A DNA stretch of 64,000 bases from Hofstenia miamia (lineage: Eukaryota; Xenacoelomorpha; Acoela): the NCBI GenBank assembly GCA_004352715.1, contig SCFE01000050.1:170140-234139 (forward strand). The letters run 5' to 3'. The translations under genes and the position numbers were made by a program. The notes under the pieces were generated by a model. It searched no databases. It saw only the letters and a list, made by a program, of their open reading frames with translations, and was not told the origin of the DNA. Shown here piece after piece: positions 1-11,136 of this stretch. Numbering within the stretch: the stretch's first letter is position 1; each line of letters opens with the position of its first letter.

Positions 1-722
1 TTTACTTAAAAAACTAAATCGGCTCCATCCTCTCGTTTTACAACTAAATATGAAATCATAAAATCCATACACAGTATAAAAAACAAATCCACCGCACCTT
101 CTCCAATATCATCTTGACTCCTAAGACTCACAGCCGAATTATAGCCTAACCAATGTTACATATTAAATGCCTGTATAAGACATTCCATTTTTCCAGACAG
201 ATTAAAATTGGCAAATATAACGCCACTTTTTAAAAAATACGATCCCGAAGAATGCTTAAATTATAGAACCATGTCCATCATCTCTCCAATCAGCAAAGTA
301 TTTGAACGAATTCTTTTTAATCAAATTAATGAGCCTTTTTGCAATTATCTTTGCTCCAAAACACAACATGGTTTTCGTAAAGGTATTTCTACCAGCGACA
401 CTTTAATACAAGCTATTGAAAAATGGAGAAAAACGATAGATAATAATGAATGCTCAGCAGTAGCTTGTTTGGACCTTTCGAAAGTATTCGATTCGATTGA
501 TAATAGTATATTCTACAAAAAGTTAAATTTCTAGGTTTTTCTAATGGCAGTATAGGTCTCATTTGTATTTACTTGTATAATCGTATTTCCACATCCACAA
601 TGCTATATCTATATAAATTTCCTAGAGACATTCTTCAAAAGAATTAATAATACTTTCCCATATAACAAAAATGACTTTTTTTCCAAAAAAATATTAAGCA
701 AAACAAAAGAACGCATTTAATT
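1..722 (+). pseudogene. CR1/L2-like LINE ORF2 fragment, internally deleted
   Basis: Positions 208-534 encode the N-terminal part of a non-LTR reverse transcriptase. The fingers signature ANITPLFKKYDPEECLNYR is visible, followed by SPISKVFERIL, HGFRKGISTSD and the first catalytic block CLDLSKVFDSID. The frame stops at 534. By about 615-720 the sequence has jumped to the far C-terminal region, with a degraded version of TFFKxxNNTFPYxKNDF, so the palm (YADD) is missing. The same family is present in fuller form on the minus strand at 34.1-36.2 kb, which makes this a clear paralogous copy. The 5' part runs off the window or is decayed at 1-200. It is dead on structural grounds. Confidence 0.85.
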
Positions 723-1808
723 GGGCGAGGGGTGATAAAAACTCCTTGATTGAAGGTTTTGCTCCATTTCTAAATACCGGTTCCGACTGAAACACCAACC
801 AATGTCTTCATCTTCACACCAGGACGTTCTCTGTTGAGGCAGGTTGTCAGCCTATTAGCCAAAATAATCCAATCAACTTCTTCAAGCGGCCGTCAGATAT
901 GAGGAAACCATAGCGATTGTTTTGAGCAGCATAAATGACACTTTGCTGAAGAATGTGTGATCTTGTCTTCGTCAAACAATATTTCAGACATAAACTATTT
1001 TTACTAATAATTAAGATTTAGTGAAATAAAATATTGCTATAAAATTTAGTAAATTTAGAGAGAATTATTTGTAAAACTGACGATAACTTTGTAAGTCGAA
1101 ATATGTTTGAATGTTTTTGTTAAAATTATTAAAAATCCTCAAAGATCTCATATTGATATGATGAACTTCTACATATCCTGGCACCTCACTGAGAAATTGT
1201 TCACCAAGATCGTCTTCATCAATTTCTACTATATCTGAAACGACATCAACTGAATCTGGCGTCAATTTCACAATGTCAATGGATGTTTCATCATCACTGA
1301 CATTTTTCAATTTCCTAGCTTATATATTGTTTAGAATGTGATGGAATAAAATTTCCTAGCTAAAATGAATGATAATATAACAGCAATTAAACAATGAGAT
1401 AATATAATAGCAAGTGAAAAAATAACTTACGATATTCTTACTGCCCATGATCCCCAAATGGGGATTGGTAAAAAATATCAACTTGTAGCATTGCTAACAG
1501 TATTATTAGGACTAACTGACCTATTTTCAGATGAGTATAGTCTATTCTAACAGGTACTAGACTATTTGTAATAAGAAATGCTCATAAGGTGATAAAATCA
1601 CTTGTTGAAAATTGATGAATCTGTCATATTCTAAGATAAGATAAGATAAGAGATTCTATATTCAGATAAATATTTACAATTCAATAACTGATAATTTAAC
1701 TGAATAGCGTCATAAATTACAAAAAAAGTAACCAATCTACAAATCAACATACATTACAAAAAGTAACAATTCTTACAGGCTATGGATGAATTACTTTATA
1801 TTGCTATT
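723..1808. other. Intergenic, no recognisable gene
   Basis: AT-rich sequence with only short open frames. The minus-strand open stretch 1065-1310 is acidic (many Asp/Glu) but has no family signature and no convincing splice context. A short AGATA-type tandem repeat (1631-1651) lies inside, and related AGATA/TATCT tracts recur near 2297 and 2562. Confidence 0.6.
1631..1651 (+). repeat. (AGATA)n short tandem repeat
   Basis: About four units of AGATA/AAGAT in direct repeat. The same pentamer occurs again near 2297-2312, and in reverse complement near 2562-2574, on either side of a minus-strand LINE 3' end (1809-2123). It may be a LINE tail-type microsatellite. Confidence 0.6.
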
Positions 1809-2123
1809 TTAATGACAAGTTATCGTATAGTCATTGTTGTAAAATTTAAATCCTAACCATGATGTACCTAAAATATATTTTTGCTTAAGGAAGATTTTTA
1901 AACGCTTTTTAAAAGGTTTCAATTTTTCAATGCTTTTAATTTCTTTAGGTAGCGAATTCCAGGTTCGAATTGTGACATTAATAAAAGATTTCTTCAAAGC
2001 TTTTTTCTTATACTTAACAAATGTAAAAATTTTAGATCTTGAATTCTGTTTATGCGCAAATCCAGGGAATTTATTTGAATTATAAGGCGGTAGATTTTTT
2101 ACTAGTTTGAAAAATGTTAGCAA
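1809..2123 (-). pseudogene. CR1/L2-like LINE ORF2, C-terminal fragment
   Basis: The 104-codon frame matches the C-terminal end of the LINE ORF2 seen at 34070-34510. It shares LTFFKLVKNLPPY, KKALKKSFINV, RTWNSLPKEIK and a terminal W-GFKFYNNDY block. This region lies downstream of the RT domain in CR1/L2/Jockey-like elements and has no catalytic residues. Nothing of the RT remains on its 5' side (above 2123), so this is a 5'-truncated insertion, as usual for LINEs. Confidence 0.8.
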
Positions 2124-2849
2124 GGTATTTAAAATGACGAGTTGTTTTGGAAAGAGAATTGATCTAGAAATAGATCACTTCTTTGAGGAAATTCTATAGA
2201 TATATCTTTGGACACAACACAATACACTTTTCGCTGATGTCAATTAATGTCTACAACCTTCATGCATACCTTGTATGACAATAACATGTTCTTAGATAAG
2301 ATAAGAGAAGATAAGTCAATAATATTCAAAAAATAATCGATCCCCAATTGGTGAACATGAGCGCTAATGGGTTAAGCAAAAATTCATCTCCAGAAGATCT
2401 TGGACAGGGTAAAAATTCTATAATAACGATTACATGATTACGAGAATTTATTCATATTGTTAATGTTTGCTACTTTATAGGTTTGTGCTTTATAATTTTA
2501 TTTTATGAAGCCATCAGTTAAATTTACTTGTATTTACTTATTATAAAGATTATTGTATCTTATCTTATCTTTGAATTTTATTGACTTATTCTTTTATTTG
2601 TAGCAAAAATATAGTAATTCATGTGATTTTCTTGAGTTAACAACACAATGTTGCAGAGAGATTTTTAATCAAATGCAATAGTTATCATAATTGTAAAAAT
2701 TTTTTTTTTTGCAATAAGCGAAAGTGATCAAATTGAGAACCTGATTAAATTTTACTGTTATTTGATGAAATTTTTGTTTGCAAAATTCAGGACATTATGG
2801 AGCCACTATCAGCCTGTAATCGTAATTTTACACATACCGCTTTTGCTTG
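2124..2849. other. Intergenic, nothing recognised
   Basis: AT-rich sequence with AGATA-type tracts and no open frame with family similarity. Confidence 0.5.
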
Positions 2850-3230
2850 GTCTGAATGAATTGAATAGGAGTTTTATCGTTGGGTCCACTAAGATTTTCT
2901 CAAATTAACATGTTCTCTAGTATATTGCAAGCGTCTATGTCGATGAATGGCTCTCAGCAATGGCTTCCTTAGTGCAATATTCGGGTACAAACCTACATAA
3001 ATGCAATGCAATACACTTGAGTCGATGATTTTTACTGATGTACCAGGCCTTGGCTGCCTGTTTCTGCTGCAGATGTAGCAATGGTAGAAGTCCTCTAGTT
3101 CCATGGATATTTTCGGCCATCCTTTTCAAAATAAGTCATCGACTGATCTGGTGCGCTTATGTTTCTTCACTGAATTTTTTATTGTAGGCTTAGGCACGCC
3201 GAATTGTGCAGCAAGGTGCTGAAAGAAAAG
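2850..3230 (-). pseudogene. Tc1/mariner transposase fragment
   Basis: Read on the minus strand from about 3230 down, the frame shows a helix-turn-helix type N-terminus (AAQFGVPKPTIKNSVKK). Further on comes KPLLRAIHRHRRLQYTREHV, the signature preceding the catalytic domain in Tc1 transposases (RKPLLxxxHRxxRLxFAxxH). It then decays through a stop into a W-T-related remnant at the first catalytic Asp region. Only the DNA-binding and linker part remains, and frame breaks are present near 3130. Assignment rests on the HRHRRLQ block and the HTH; subfamily is not determined. Confidence 0.7.
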
Positions 3231-3734
3231 GTCTGCACCATGCAAACAAAGCAAAAATTTGAATTTGTTAACCAAGCGATATCCTCACATTAAAAAGAAA
3301 TTTTGAATTGAAATTTCGTAATAAATAAATGTAATTTGAAATAATACATTATGGATTATAATCACTGACGAAAAATTATATTAGGTGACATACTCGCTGT
3401 CTGGCTTTCACACACTCACCCAACCGACGTAAAAAATCAAGTAAAAGCACTAAGACTCCACTCACAACGAAATGCAAACACTTTCACTATCAAGACCTCA
3501 TAAATGTATGCATAAGTTTAATTAAGTAAACATTTTATTTACTGACATAAGCGATGTGGTTTATATATATCTCTGTGAAAAACTCGTCGAAAACTAACAA
3601 TACATTTTTAGGTCAAATCTCTTTTCAAAGCAACTGGTTGCATTAAATACTATGTTGACATTTTTCAGACTAAAAAAAACCCGCCACGATTAAAATGCCA
3701 GTTATGAACAGAATTCAAGATTCAAACACTTACA

Positions 3735-3870
3735 TGTGTTAAGTATAAGACAATTGTTTTAATAAATTCTTCATTAATGTCGCAATTAGAACCTGGAATT
3801 TGCTCCTAAAGAAATTAAAAGCATTGCCAAATTGAAATATTACTCTAGTAATTTATCCATAGCCGAGATT
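3735..3870 (+). pseudogene. CR1/L2-like LINE 3' relic
   Basis: A short plus-strand stretch encodes a degraded form of the ORF2 C-terminal block (NVAIRTWNLLPKEIKSIAKL), nearly the same as the block in the copy at 1809-2123. Stops and frame changes surround it. It is only an old 3' end. Confidence 0.7.
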
Positions 3871-4174
3871 TGTTCTACTTATAATTTGTGATTTGTATAT
3901 ATGTCTTTGTCAAATTAAATGACGCTAATTAGATAAATGATAAGATATTTAACTGTATACGTTTATATGAACAGATAATAACTTATCTTAAAGTAATAAA
4001 AAATGACAAAATTGTAACATATTAGAGATTAAATTTACAAACGCACACACGCACATACACAATGTAATGCTAATAAATCTATCGAGTTTCTATCACAAAA
4101 TTGCATCGAACAATTATATTGGAAAAGTACAATATATTCACTACAAACTATTACTACAAAAATTTATTACTAAG

Positions 4175-4485
4175 TCAAAAAAACGATTCTGAAGAATTTG
4201 CTGATAGAGAATAATAATTTGCAGGAACACGATGGGACATATTACAATAAATGCATTCTTCCAGACGTCGTTGTTTTTTAAAGGTGATTGCTCTGAAGCC
4301 TTTGGCCCATAAAGCTGTTCTTACAAAGGCAATGTAAAGAAGACCACCAAGGGAGCCACTTAAGAGAAGAACATATATTTCTTCACATATTATCCGTTCA
4401 AAATTAGCAGACGACAAGTATCTCATTAATATTGACACTTCAAATTTCTTCCTTTGTTGTGCCATGTACTTTTCATCTGCAGCAA
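4175..4485 (-). CDS. Cholinesterase-like adhesion protein, last exon (transmembrane and tail)
   Basis: Terminal exon of the gene starting at 31506. The acceptor TGTTTAG ends at 4486 and the stop TGA is at 4177-4175. The preceding exon (5964-6124) ends in phase 1, and this exon supplies exactly the two bases needed, giving a continuous frame. It encodes a polar stalk (AADEKYMAQQRKKF), then a single hydrophobic helix (IYVLLLSGSLGGLLYIAFV), then a basic cytoplasmic tail (KGFRAITFKKQRR). The last residues are SESFF. S-x-F at the C-terminus fits a class I PDZ ligand, which neuroligins also carry. Type I topology is inferred from the signal peptide in exon 1. The assignment to this gene rests on phase, order and the expected position of a membrane anchor after the esterase-like domain. 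Confidence 0.75.
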
Positions 4486-4640
4486 CTAAACATGCATGTA
4501 TTAAGTTAATAAATGTAAACTAACTTACGTAAATGCATACACTTACAGGAAAATACTTTGTTTTTCTAGTAAATCAATTTCTTACTTTAAAAATAGAAAC
4601 TAAATTTCTTATCGTTTTAGATTTTCTTTGAAACGCTTTC

Positions 4641-4643
<3 letters not shown>

Positions 4644-4713
<70 letters not shown>
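4644..4713 (+). repeat. (ATT)n microsatellite
   Basis: About 23 uninterrupted ATT units, in the intergenic or intronic stretch just upstream of the last exon of the cholinesterase-like gene. Confidence 0.95.
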
Positions 4714-4714
<1 letters not shown>

Positions 4715-5963
4715 GCAGAGCAACTTATTTTGCAAAAAAGTAAATTTATTTTTAAAAAAAAATTTTAATTAGAAATTTAAAATATATAATGATATACAGG
4801 AATAATTTATGCAAAGTTACAACACTGAATTTCAAAATTTTCAAAAATTAGTAGTATTTGTTTAATGTAAAAATATATTTCTATTCCTCCAAAAATAATT
4901 TGTAAATCGAATTAAAAGATCATCTGGTATGAAAAATAAGCAGTATCCAGTAGACTCAACTGGAAAGCGGATCTAGCCATTAATATGCTATATCCAACAC
5001 TAGATCTAGTAAACAAGAATTTCGAAAACGTATATGCAATCAAAATTAAATTGAATAAATGATTTAAAATTTGGCAGAAATGGCATTTTGAACATAAATT
5101 GGCCAATTACATTTAACAAATTTCGACGATTTCTGAAATGTAAAGCTGAATCAATGATTTTGGATCTGCTGGCTATTTTCACTATTTTTATCTATAATTT
5201 CAACATCAGTAATAGAGCTCTCCATCTCAACGATTTCCTTCCAATGGAGACAACACCTATGTAAGATTTCAAAAGATTCATTACTCAAGTGTAGTATTTC
5301 AAAATCAAATTCTCTTCATAATAAAAAAATTATAAAGAAATTAATTTTTTAAAATTTTCAACATTTCAAAATATTCTTTAAAAAACAAGAGAATTTTTTA
5401 TGAGTATATAGTGCATTGGATAAAGCAATTAGCACCCAATTTGCATATTTTGAACAGTTTTTCCATACTTTGAAGGCACTCAAATGCTCGAAAAATTCGT
5501 TCTGTATGCATGAATTGAAAATATGCAAGATTGTCAATTTTGACATAACTATTATTTACTGGTTTAAAGCAAGATATGACTTTATATGCATATTTTTAGA
5601 AATGAAGAATTTTGGAGTGAATCCCTCAAATGACCTCTTGTTACTAAAAATGCAGAAAAGCAGCTTTAGAAAAAATAATTTTTTGGTCACCATAACAACT
5701 GACATTAAATAAAAGCCATCCAACTATTACTAAAATTCTCAAATTTTTAAAACACTGAAATGTACTGAAAATTCTTCCTTTATATCTCTATTTATCTATA
5801 TATATATATATATATATATATAGATAGATAAATAGATATATATATATATATATATAATGGGAAATTCACTGCCTTAACTAAGAACTGGCAATTTAATTAA
5901 TGATTAATTCATAATTACATAATCAATAGCAAGAAACGTTAAAATTTGTTCAAATAGTCAAAC
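4714..5963. other. Intron 8 of the cholinesterase-like gene
   Basis: AT-rich sequence between the exons at 4175-4485 and 5964-6124. Open frames on both strands (for example 5416-5712) lack any family signature. It includes a perfect-looking palindromic TA/GATA tract at 5783-5857. Confidence 0.6.
5783..5857. repeat. (TA)n palindromic tract
   Basis: TATCTATTTATCTA, a (TA)n run, TAGATAGATAAATAGATA and a second (TA)n run. The two flanks of the central TA tract are reverse complements, so the tract can form a cruciform or hairpin. No gene is implied. Confidence 0.85.
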
Positions 5964-6124
5964 CTCTGTCATTGATGCTTTTCTCTAAAATATTCATCCA
6001 AAATCGATCTTCTTCAGTTTCAGACTCTAAAGCATTCTGTGGAGCGTTTTCTACGAATGTTATGGTTTTCCTATGTGTGTTGTACAATGGCCAAGTTTTG
6101 TTGACATGTCTGGGGTCTGGATTC
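5964..6124 (-). CDS. Cholinesterase-like adhesion protein, exon 8
   Basis: The acceptor AG lies at 6126-6125 and the donor GT at 5963-5962. The exon begins with GNPDP, the GNPN/D motif that follows the conserved W-NF-x-G helix of carboxylesterase-fold proteins. It then shows WPLYN and, near its end, RFWMNIL, matching the family's terminal F-W-x-x-L element. The exon completes the ectodomain, and phases on both sides fit the neighbouring exons. If the donor were ignored the frame would end at a TGA (5952-5950), giving a soluble form. That is an alternative which transcript data could decide. Confidence 0.8.
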
Positions 6125-6412
6125 CTAAATACTTTCTAATATTAACAAGTCACAGAAAAACTATTATCAAATCAGTCCGATTTGTACATATACTAACTTA
6201 ATGCAAAATTATAATACATCATAATTATATAGTATTCTCAAGATTACCTACAGATAACGTTGAGCAGTATTTTGGTTATCCTAGCAAAGCCAGAAGGTAA
6301 AAAGTACAATGACATGATTTAATATTTTCAGTTCAATGTAGATTACCCAAATCAACAAGTAGATTTTGGAACACTTACACATGAATGATATACATTTAAA
6401 AGAAATGCTTAC

Positions 6413-6702
6413 CCAATTTGAATAAAATTCTTCCAATAGTAAAACATTTCTTTTGCCAACCGTTCCTGCCCAGGGAATGTTTCCCGAGAGATATTATCAA
6501 ACGCAAACATTAATTCATCGCCTACAACGTTGTGCTTGTAGGGTTGATCTCTTGTATAATGATATTCTGAAATACCTCTGAATTCATATTTGTAGACTGG
6601 TATGCCGGCATCTGCTAGGGCATTTGCAAAATGGCGACTTGGAGAGGAGTACACGAATTTCGTAGCAATGTATGTCAGAATTTCTTCGTTTGATCTTCTT
6701 GC
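6413..6702 (-). CDS. Cholinesterase-like adhesion protein, exon 7
   Basis: The acceptor AG is at 6704-6703 and the donor GTAAGC begins at 6412. The 290-bp exon encodes the part of the fold that carries the catalytic His in active enzymes. Visible motifs are YSSPSRHFANALADAG, PVYKYEFRG, then NVVGDELMFAF, and finally FYYWKNFIQIG. In cholinesterases the segment before GDEL is HGDEL; here the His is Val. The alignment is otherwise gap-free by eye, so the loss of His is read directly from the sequence, while loss of catalysis is inferred. Ends in phase 2 and joins exon 8 in frame. Confidence 0.85.
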
Positions 6703-9591
6703 CTAAATATCATTGTGAGTACTTTTTGCAATACAATTAATACAAATGCATTGCGTTGATTATTAATTTATATCTAGCTAGTGAAATTATTCCTGAAGTC
6801 ATTAATTTTTTCTTGTTGTAAAGCAACCTTCAATTACCAGGCGCTGGTTTATTTTTCACACATTGCATTATCCAGTATGCTTCACTATCATCTATATCTA
6901 TATATTAGATTGAGTTTTAAGGACTTTTTGAAAGTGAATCTAGATCTAGACATACACCTATATTTTTGGTGATTTCTTGCAGTGAGGACTGGTCAGACTA
7001 TACAAAATCGTTTGATATTAGAAAGGCTCCCAACAGCACTAATGCTTACAGATGCAAGCTGTTACAGCAAACAGCAAATAAGTGCTGTTTAAAACAACAC
7101 ATTAAATTAATCCATATTTGCATTTTATCTGTGTTGTTCACACACTATCAATGACTTTCAATCTCATCAAAGATGCACAAGAATTCAGAGCAGTGCTGCA
7201 ATTATTGATAAAGATAATACAGCCCTAAGTAGTCAACAAACTCCAATGATAAAGGGCGATTCAGCGTATCAATTATATTTTATATTTGGAGATTCATGAA
7301 TATTCATTCATTGTCCTAAACTTGAAGCATTTCACAATTGTGTTGTGTGTTGTGCGCATTTTTAACTTTTCATTTTTCGTTCTTTATCAACTTCTAGAAT
7401 GGATGATCAACTTTTCATTTGGTACAATTTTCAAAACATTTACAACGCACCTGGTATTAAAACATCAGATGATTTGCATAGTGATGCAAGCAAACGACTT
7501 GTCATTTTTACTACTGCTTTTATTCATGTTTATATTTGTTTCGCAGCTATGTTATCCCCTTCAAAATTCGCCGTGAATACTTTCTTTCTCAGTAGATTGC
7601 GTTTTTTTAAATTATGTTTAAAAAGAATGTCATTTTCTCTTAGCTAGTGGCGTACACAAGGGGAGTCATTGTGGAATGTCCCCACGTCAGGTTTCAAAAC
7701 TTATTTTGATTGATTAAATAAAAAATTGATCGTCAATAATATGAACAAAATTTTAAAAATTAAGTGGGGAAATGCAGTTTTAAGAGCATGTTTTTTCATT
7801 ATTTTCGCATGATCAAAACCTTGCTCCTATCCATGCCTATCTACGAATTTTTTTATCTATATCGACGCTGTTTACAGCAAAAGGGAAAGGCCTGGATATT
7901 ATTCTCGTCCTGGATCAGAGTGAACTTACATACATAGCTCTGTTCTTTAAGCAAAATTAATTCAACTTTATATAAGAACTATGATAATAGATATGGGCCA
8001 AAATAAGAACAAAATATGACCAATGCTGAGGCTGATAGAGTTTTTTGTTACGATTTTTAATTTTTATTTATCAATTTGTTTGAGAGTGCTTTTGAAAGAA
8101 CTATCAGTATCAGTGGAGATAATTGATCTGTACTCATTATTGAATGACGTTACATCAGCTTAGTAAGATAACCTCATCATTATCAATGTCATTAGAACTA
8201 ATAAAGTCAAAGCTACATGAAAAACAACAACTGGTTTTCATTACATGTACATTCAATTTGGTAATCTGTGCCATCATTTGCCAAGGGATTCTAATTGATC
8301 CACCTAAGCAATTTTCTAGTCTAAAAAAGCAAAATTTGGCTATTTTGCTAAGCAATTCTAGCCTAGTTCCAAGCAATTGAAAGCAATTTAATCATTTGAA
8401 GCATAAGTTAGAATTTACAAGCCATCACCTGTATCGCTCGTAAGATATTTTATGTATTCATCAATCTTATAATCGATAAGGACCTCAATAATACGTTCAT
8501 TACAAAACTGCAGTATCTTAACACAATGCCGATTACTATGCAACACTTTTTAATATTAATTATGGTTAAGTGCTTGAACCATTGTTTCGATTGTCCATTC
8601 TGTAATATTGGAGGCATAACAAAAACGCTTGATAAATATGACCTGTGAATAACAGATTTAGATTTGAGATATCTCTAAAAATCACGGATGTACCTAAGAT
8701 TTTTCTCTAAGAACATTTTTTCATAGAGCAATTCAGATTGCTTTATGCAATTTTTTGATTCAATATTGTTAATACGTGGTGAAGGACTGAAACAATGATA
8801 TGCGAGTTATTAGCAATTTTTATTCTTATGAGTTTATGCTTGGATTAACCAACATTGAAAAAGCTATAAACCGGCCGTGTAGCTTATTGGCTGAAGAAAC
8901 GATGGGTTTCTATATTTTAAATCGTGTATTGCTTAGAGTGATCGTTTGATAAAATACTTAAACCTCATTAGAAGTTAATAGTTACTATTACAAGAGCGTA
9001 AGCCATATTGTCTACTATATACGCATTGCATGAGTACCAGACAGATGTTGTCTTAATTACGTTACGAATCTTCAGTTATACATAATATATCAAACAAATT
9101 TTATTAATGGATAGTTTCCGCGTTTCGGCTTCTAGCTATTAGTTGTCTATTTAAGGCTCTTCTAAGCGATGCTTCATTATTGATTCATATTAAACAGTTT
9201 TATATATAAAAAAAATAACTTCAAAATTCAGAAAAATTTCAGCGAATTGCATTGAACAATGTATGTAGAACCAAGTTTCCTGCATATATTTAGTTTTATT
9301 TGTGGAAATTTCAATCGCATGCACTGTAAACGAAGCAAAAATTATTGAAAACAAGAAAAGTTAAGAAATATTATGTAGTACTTTCAAAAGAATTAGTACA
9401 CCTTTAGAGCAAAAAACCCAATATTTTCAGAGCAAGCCCCCAAAAATCCACTGGGGCTCGAACCCTGCATTGCGAACATCTGGCTCCGTCCTTGGTAAAA
9501 ATCTCTAAGGTAGAATATTTTTGACAACCGAATTTTTTTGCTTCATAATTTCGTCGACATGAAAATTAATTTGTATAAAAAATTGGCCTAC
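6703..9591. other. Intron 6 of the cholinesterase-like gene
   Basis: About 2.9 kb of AT-rich DNA between two well-supported exons. Several short frames exist on the plus strand (6781-7647) but none has a recognisable domain or codon bias. Nothing else was identified. Confidence 0.6.
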
Positions 9592-9783
9592 TTTGCTAAG
9601 TGAAGTTATGGAATGATGTTGAAGAATTCTTTCAATGTTTTCATCGCTAATGTAGTCAGAAAAAAAGAAATACACCGCTTCTCTCAAGGGTTTTCTAGCA
9701 ATCATAGTCCTTGAATTTGGAAGGAAACTAAAATAAGGCCTCAGTGTTGTCCAACCATCGTTTAAGTTGTGCCCAATCATCAC
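9592..9783 (-). CDS. Cholinesterase-like adhesion protein, exon 6
   Basis: The acceptor AG is at 9785-9784 and the donor GTAGGC begins at 9591; the exon is 192 bp and starts and ends in phase 0. It begins VMIGHNLNDGW, matching the family motif L-x-G-x-N-x-D-E-G that contains the acidic member of the catalytic triad. Here the aligned residue is Asp, so the acid is conservatively kept. The rest (LREAVYFFFSDYISDENIERIL) resembles the helical segment that follows. The upstream exon (10922-11054) ends KGKNIT in phase 0 and reads straight into this exon. Confidence 0.85.
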
Positions 9784-10142
9784 CTAAATGAACGTATTTT
9801 CAAATCCCAATCCTCCTTTGACCACACCTCATATATATACCCTTGCCTATAATAAACGGAACACTGAATAATTTGTAAGAGGAAAAGTATTATGAACATA
9901 TACTGAAAAGAAAAGAAACTCGAATGTATGTACTAAAAACTAAAAAAGCACCCAAAACGTACAGAAAAATCGAGAAGAACATTATGTAGGCTATCAATAA
10001 TTTGTCCTAGCAATGTTCAAGCGCTTAAAATTGATTACCGATGCGGTATATTTGGTTGAAAACAGATCAAGAAGCCAGTTCTCTCAAACCATCACAATCA
10101 CGAAAAATGGCTTGGGCTAATGATTTGAAAAACAATGCGATA

Positions 10143-10232
10143 GATCAGTGCAGGGGTTGGAAAAAATTAATTGGCAATGAACGAATTAATTCCTAGCTCT
10201 CCAATTAATTTTATCCAACCCCTGGATCATTG
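10143..10232. mobile_element. 74-bp hAT-type MITE with 8-bp target duplication
   Basis: The element occupies 10151-10224. Its ends are inverted: CAGGGGTTGGAAAAAATTAA at the left and its near-exact complement (CCAATTAATTTTATCCAACCCCTG) at the right. It is flanked by GATCAGTG on the left and GATCATTG on the right, an 8-bp duplication with one mismatch. The CAGGG-type terminus plus 8-bp duplication are hAT hallmarks. It lies in intron 5 of the cholinesterase-like gene and is almost entirely hairpin. Confidence 0.8.
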
Positions 10233-10921
10233 TGCAAAATCGTGTAACAACGAAAAAGGGCGAATGGAACTCAAATCAAATCGAATCATTTTCATCATAC
10301 GACCAAGAAGATCCAAAAACGAATAAAATCTGAAGTTCCAATGCTGCAAATCTCCTGTCAGACAGAAATCAATTATGTTTTTTGCACCACTTGGTGCACC
10401 ATGTGAAAGGAAAATTCATTAGACTTCAAAATATTCGGAGTTTTGACGCAAAATGTTCTACTTCTTCGTGAAGATGCCGTACTGCTATAGAACGCACCTT
10501 GATGCAAGCTGCACGAAGATTTGATCGAGAATGCATGCTCACTTTACCCGAGTGACATGCTTCATTCTTCAAACTTCAACATAACAGAGAATCATTCGAC
10601 ATCCAATCTAGGCGAATATGTATTGCAAAAAAACTGACGAGTTTATAACCAACTTTTGTGAATGAATCATCAGTAGAGTACAAATTATTTTGCAAAGCAA
10701 ATACTAACTCGCTAGGTGCAAGTGACAATGTTGTTTTATCGTATTTTATAGGACATCATCTCTTTACTCCATAAAACCCTTAAAATATACAAAAATATTA
10801 ATGTCCCGCTTACTATAGACAAGGTTTATTAATATTATTAATGCGAAGTTTACATTGAAGGAATTTTTACAGAGAATACTCATAATAAACTTTAGCATAC
10901 AGTGCAAAATAATCAACCTAC

Positions 10922-11054
10922 TGTAATATTTTTGCCCTTCAAGGCTCGGACAGCATAATCATAAGATATCTGTTTATTACCATGTGGACCAAACCCAAAA
11001 TAAATAAGTGGTGGGACATCGGAGTTAGCTGTCGATATGGTGTGAATAACATTC
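10922..11054 (-). CDS. Cholinesterase-like adhesion protein, exon 5
   Basis: The acceptor ATTTAG ends at 11055 and the donor GTAGGT begins at 10921. The 133-bp exon (one base plus 44 codons) encodes SDVPPLIYFGFGPHG and then YAVRALKGKNIT. This corresponds to the P-V-x-D-G ... L-x-x-G-x-x region just before the L-x-G-x-N motif in cholinesterases. It joins exon 6 in phase 0. It expects an upstream exon ending in phase 2, whereas the exon at 15614-15752 ends in phase 1. A small exon may therefore be missing in 11.06-15.6 kb, or a splice site is misplaced. Confidence 0.7.
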
Positions 11055-11084
11055 CTAAATAAACGGAATCATGCCAATTACATA

Positions 11085-11132
<48 letters not shown>
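11085..11132. repeat. (TA)n microsatellite
   Basis: About 24 AT units immediately 5' (minus strand) of exon 5 of the cholinesterase-like gene. It accounts for the YIYIYI peptide runs in open frames here, which are not real proteins. Confidence 0.95.

Positions 11133-11136
<4 letters not shown>

Noticed and set aside
1065-1310. Acidic 81-codon minus-strand frame
   Set aside because: No recognised motif, no splice partners, short; may be a transposon relic but cannot be supported.
2889-3104. Cys-rich frame that looks like a zinc-binding peptide (CYICSRNRQ)
   Set aside because: The frame is the Tc1 transposase relic; the Cys residues are incidental.
5416-5712. 98-codon plus-strand frame
   Set aside because: Sits in an intron of a minus-strand gene, no domain, AT-driven composition.
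9440-9480. tRNA-like T arm (GGGTTCGAGCCCC on the minus strand)
   Set aside because: No acceptor stem, D arm or anticodon arm at the right distances; probably repeat-derived.
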